Source of the DNA: an uncultured Rhodoblastus sp.
Lineage (GTDB): Bacteria; Pseudomonadota; Alphaproteobacteria; Rhizobiales; Beijerinckiaceae
Direction: 5' to 3'
NCBI RefSeq assembly: GCF_903903185.1
Contig: NZ_CAIUXT010000140.1
Span: forward strand, 1-58,664
DNA length: 58,664 bases
Shown here: one piece after another, positions 58,262 through 58,664 of the stretch
Layout of the letters: the number at the start of each line of letters is the position of its first letter
Numbering within the stretch: the first letter of the stretch is position 1
Made by a program: the position numbers and the translations under genes
The notes under the pieces: generated by a model
Told to the model about the DNA's origin: nothing
The model's input: the letters and a program-made list of their open reading frames with translations, nothing else
Database searches by the model: none

Positions 58262-58664
58262 TCAGCCAATGTCCCACGGATTGATCACCGAAGCGCGGGT
58301 GTCGTCGAAATCGCCGACATTGCGGGTGACGATGATCAGGTCGTGGACAATCGCGGTGGCCGCGATCAGACCGTCGGCCTCGCCGCGCGGCCGCAGGGCG
58401 GCGATCCGGCCCCATTCGAGGGCGATCTGATCGGTGACGGCCAGAATACGGTCGGCGTGTTCTCGGCGGAGTTTTTGAAGCCACTCCGCCAGATGCGCGG
58501 CGGCGCGGGGATCGGCTTTTTGCTTCAGGGCGACGCCGCGCATGATTTCGCCGAGGGTGATGACGCTGAGATGGACGGCGAGGGGATCGACCGAGCGCAG
58601 CCAGCGGACCGCTTCGGGCGCGCCGCGCCGCGCTTCGGAGACGACGTTGGTGTCGACGAGATAC
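58262..58664 (-). CDS. vapC: VapC/FitB-type PIN-domain toxin, cut by window edge
   Basis: The minus-strand frame from the right edge reads YLVDTNVVSEARRGAPEAVR, then HLSVITLGEIMRGVALKQK, DGLIAATAIVHDLIIVTRNV and GDFDDT: a nearly complete PIN domain with all four acidic positions. The first one or two residues and any antitoxin gene lie beyond the window. Third toxin of this kind within 3 kb. Confidence 0.88.
   Translation of the reverse strand, partial: YLVDTNVVSEARRGAPEAVRWLRSVDPLAVHLSVITLGEIMRGVALKQKADPRAAAHLAEWLQKLRREHADRILAVTDQIALEWGRIAALRPRGEADGLIAATAIVHDLIIVTRNVGDFDDTRASVINPWDIG

Overview
The window looks like part of a large, GC-rich alphaproteobacterial plasmid or integrated plasmid. 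The clearest evidence is a repABC replicon at 50.9-55.4 kb (ParA-type RepA, ParB-type RepB, RepC), a replicon class essentially confined to Alphaproteobacteria. It sits with a nearly complete type IVB (Dot/Icm, IncI-Tra-like) conjugation apparatus at 17.0-46.9 kb. A GapR/DUF2312 gene, CsbD and small rhizobial-type membrane proteins, and many GTG starts fit Hyphomicrobiales, perhaps the Beijerinckiaceae/Methylocystaceae; the family is only an inference.

Layout. 0-10.5 kb is accessory DNA with loose gene density: a phospholipase D gene broken by one amber codon, a WGR-domain protein, a transglutaminase-like protein, a patatin-like lipoprotein, CsbD, and several tiny membrane or secreted proteins. 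10.5-12.0 kb holds an MFS transporter fragment and a partial IS91-family element. 12.0-13.9 kb is an XRE regulator divergent from five tightly overlapping genes built around a DEDD 3'-5' exonuclease. 14.0-16.9 kb carries a RecD2-like helicase and gapR, bracketed by two copies of a diverged ~90-bp repeat.

17.0-46.9 kb is the type IVB system. Minus-strand units hold dotL with a DUF2726 protein, dotD-dotC-dotB-icmT-icmS-like-transglycosylase-dotM, dotP-dotN-dotO, dotF-dotE, dotI-dotH-dotG, and a DsbC-like protein with an IcmV-like protein. Plus-strand units hold a TcpQ-like protein, a set of exported proteins of unknown role, a large protein with a duplicated module, and dotA. No relaxase or oriT was recognised. 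An 11-bp motif (sense strand, close to GASTTCGCGCC) lies about 36-43 nt before the first start codon of most of these units, with ten copies in all. It looks like the operator or promoter element of a dedicated transfer regulon and is the observation I rate highest. A protein with three helix-turn-helix-like segments and an XRE repressor, both encoded inside the cluster, are candidate regulators.

46.9-50.4 kb is a graveyard of fragments: an IS630 transposase remnant, a Brp/Blh-type carotene dioxygenase remnant, a glutathione peroxidase start and an integrase tail, around an intact methyltransferase. 50.4-55.4 kb is the repABC replicon with two tandem copies of the antisense-RNA/repC start region; the first repC copy is decayed. 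55.4-58.7 kb is a tyrosine recombinase surrounded by three VapBC-type toxin-antitoxin loci (the last cut by the window edge), with a second copy of the recombinase 3' end.
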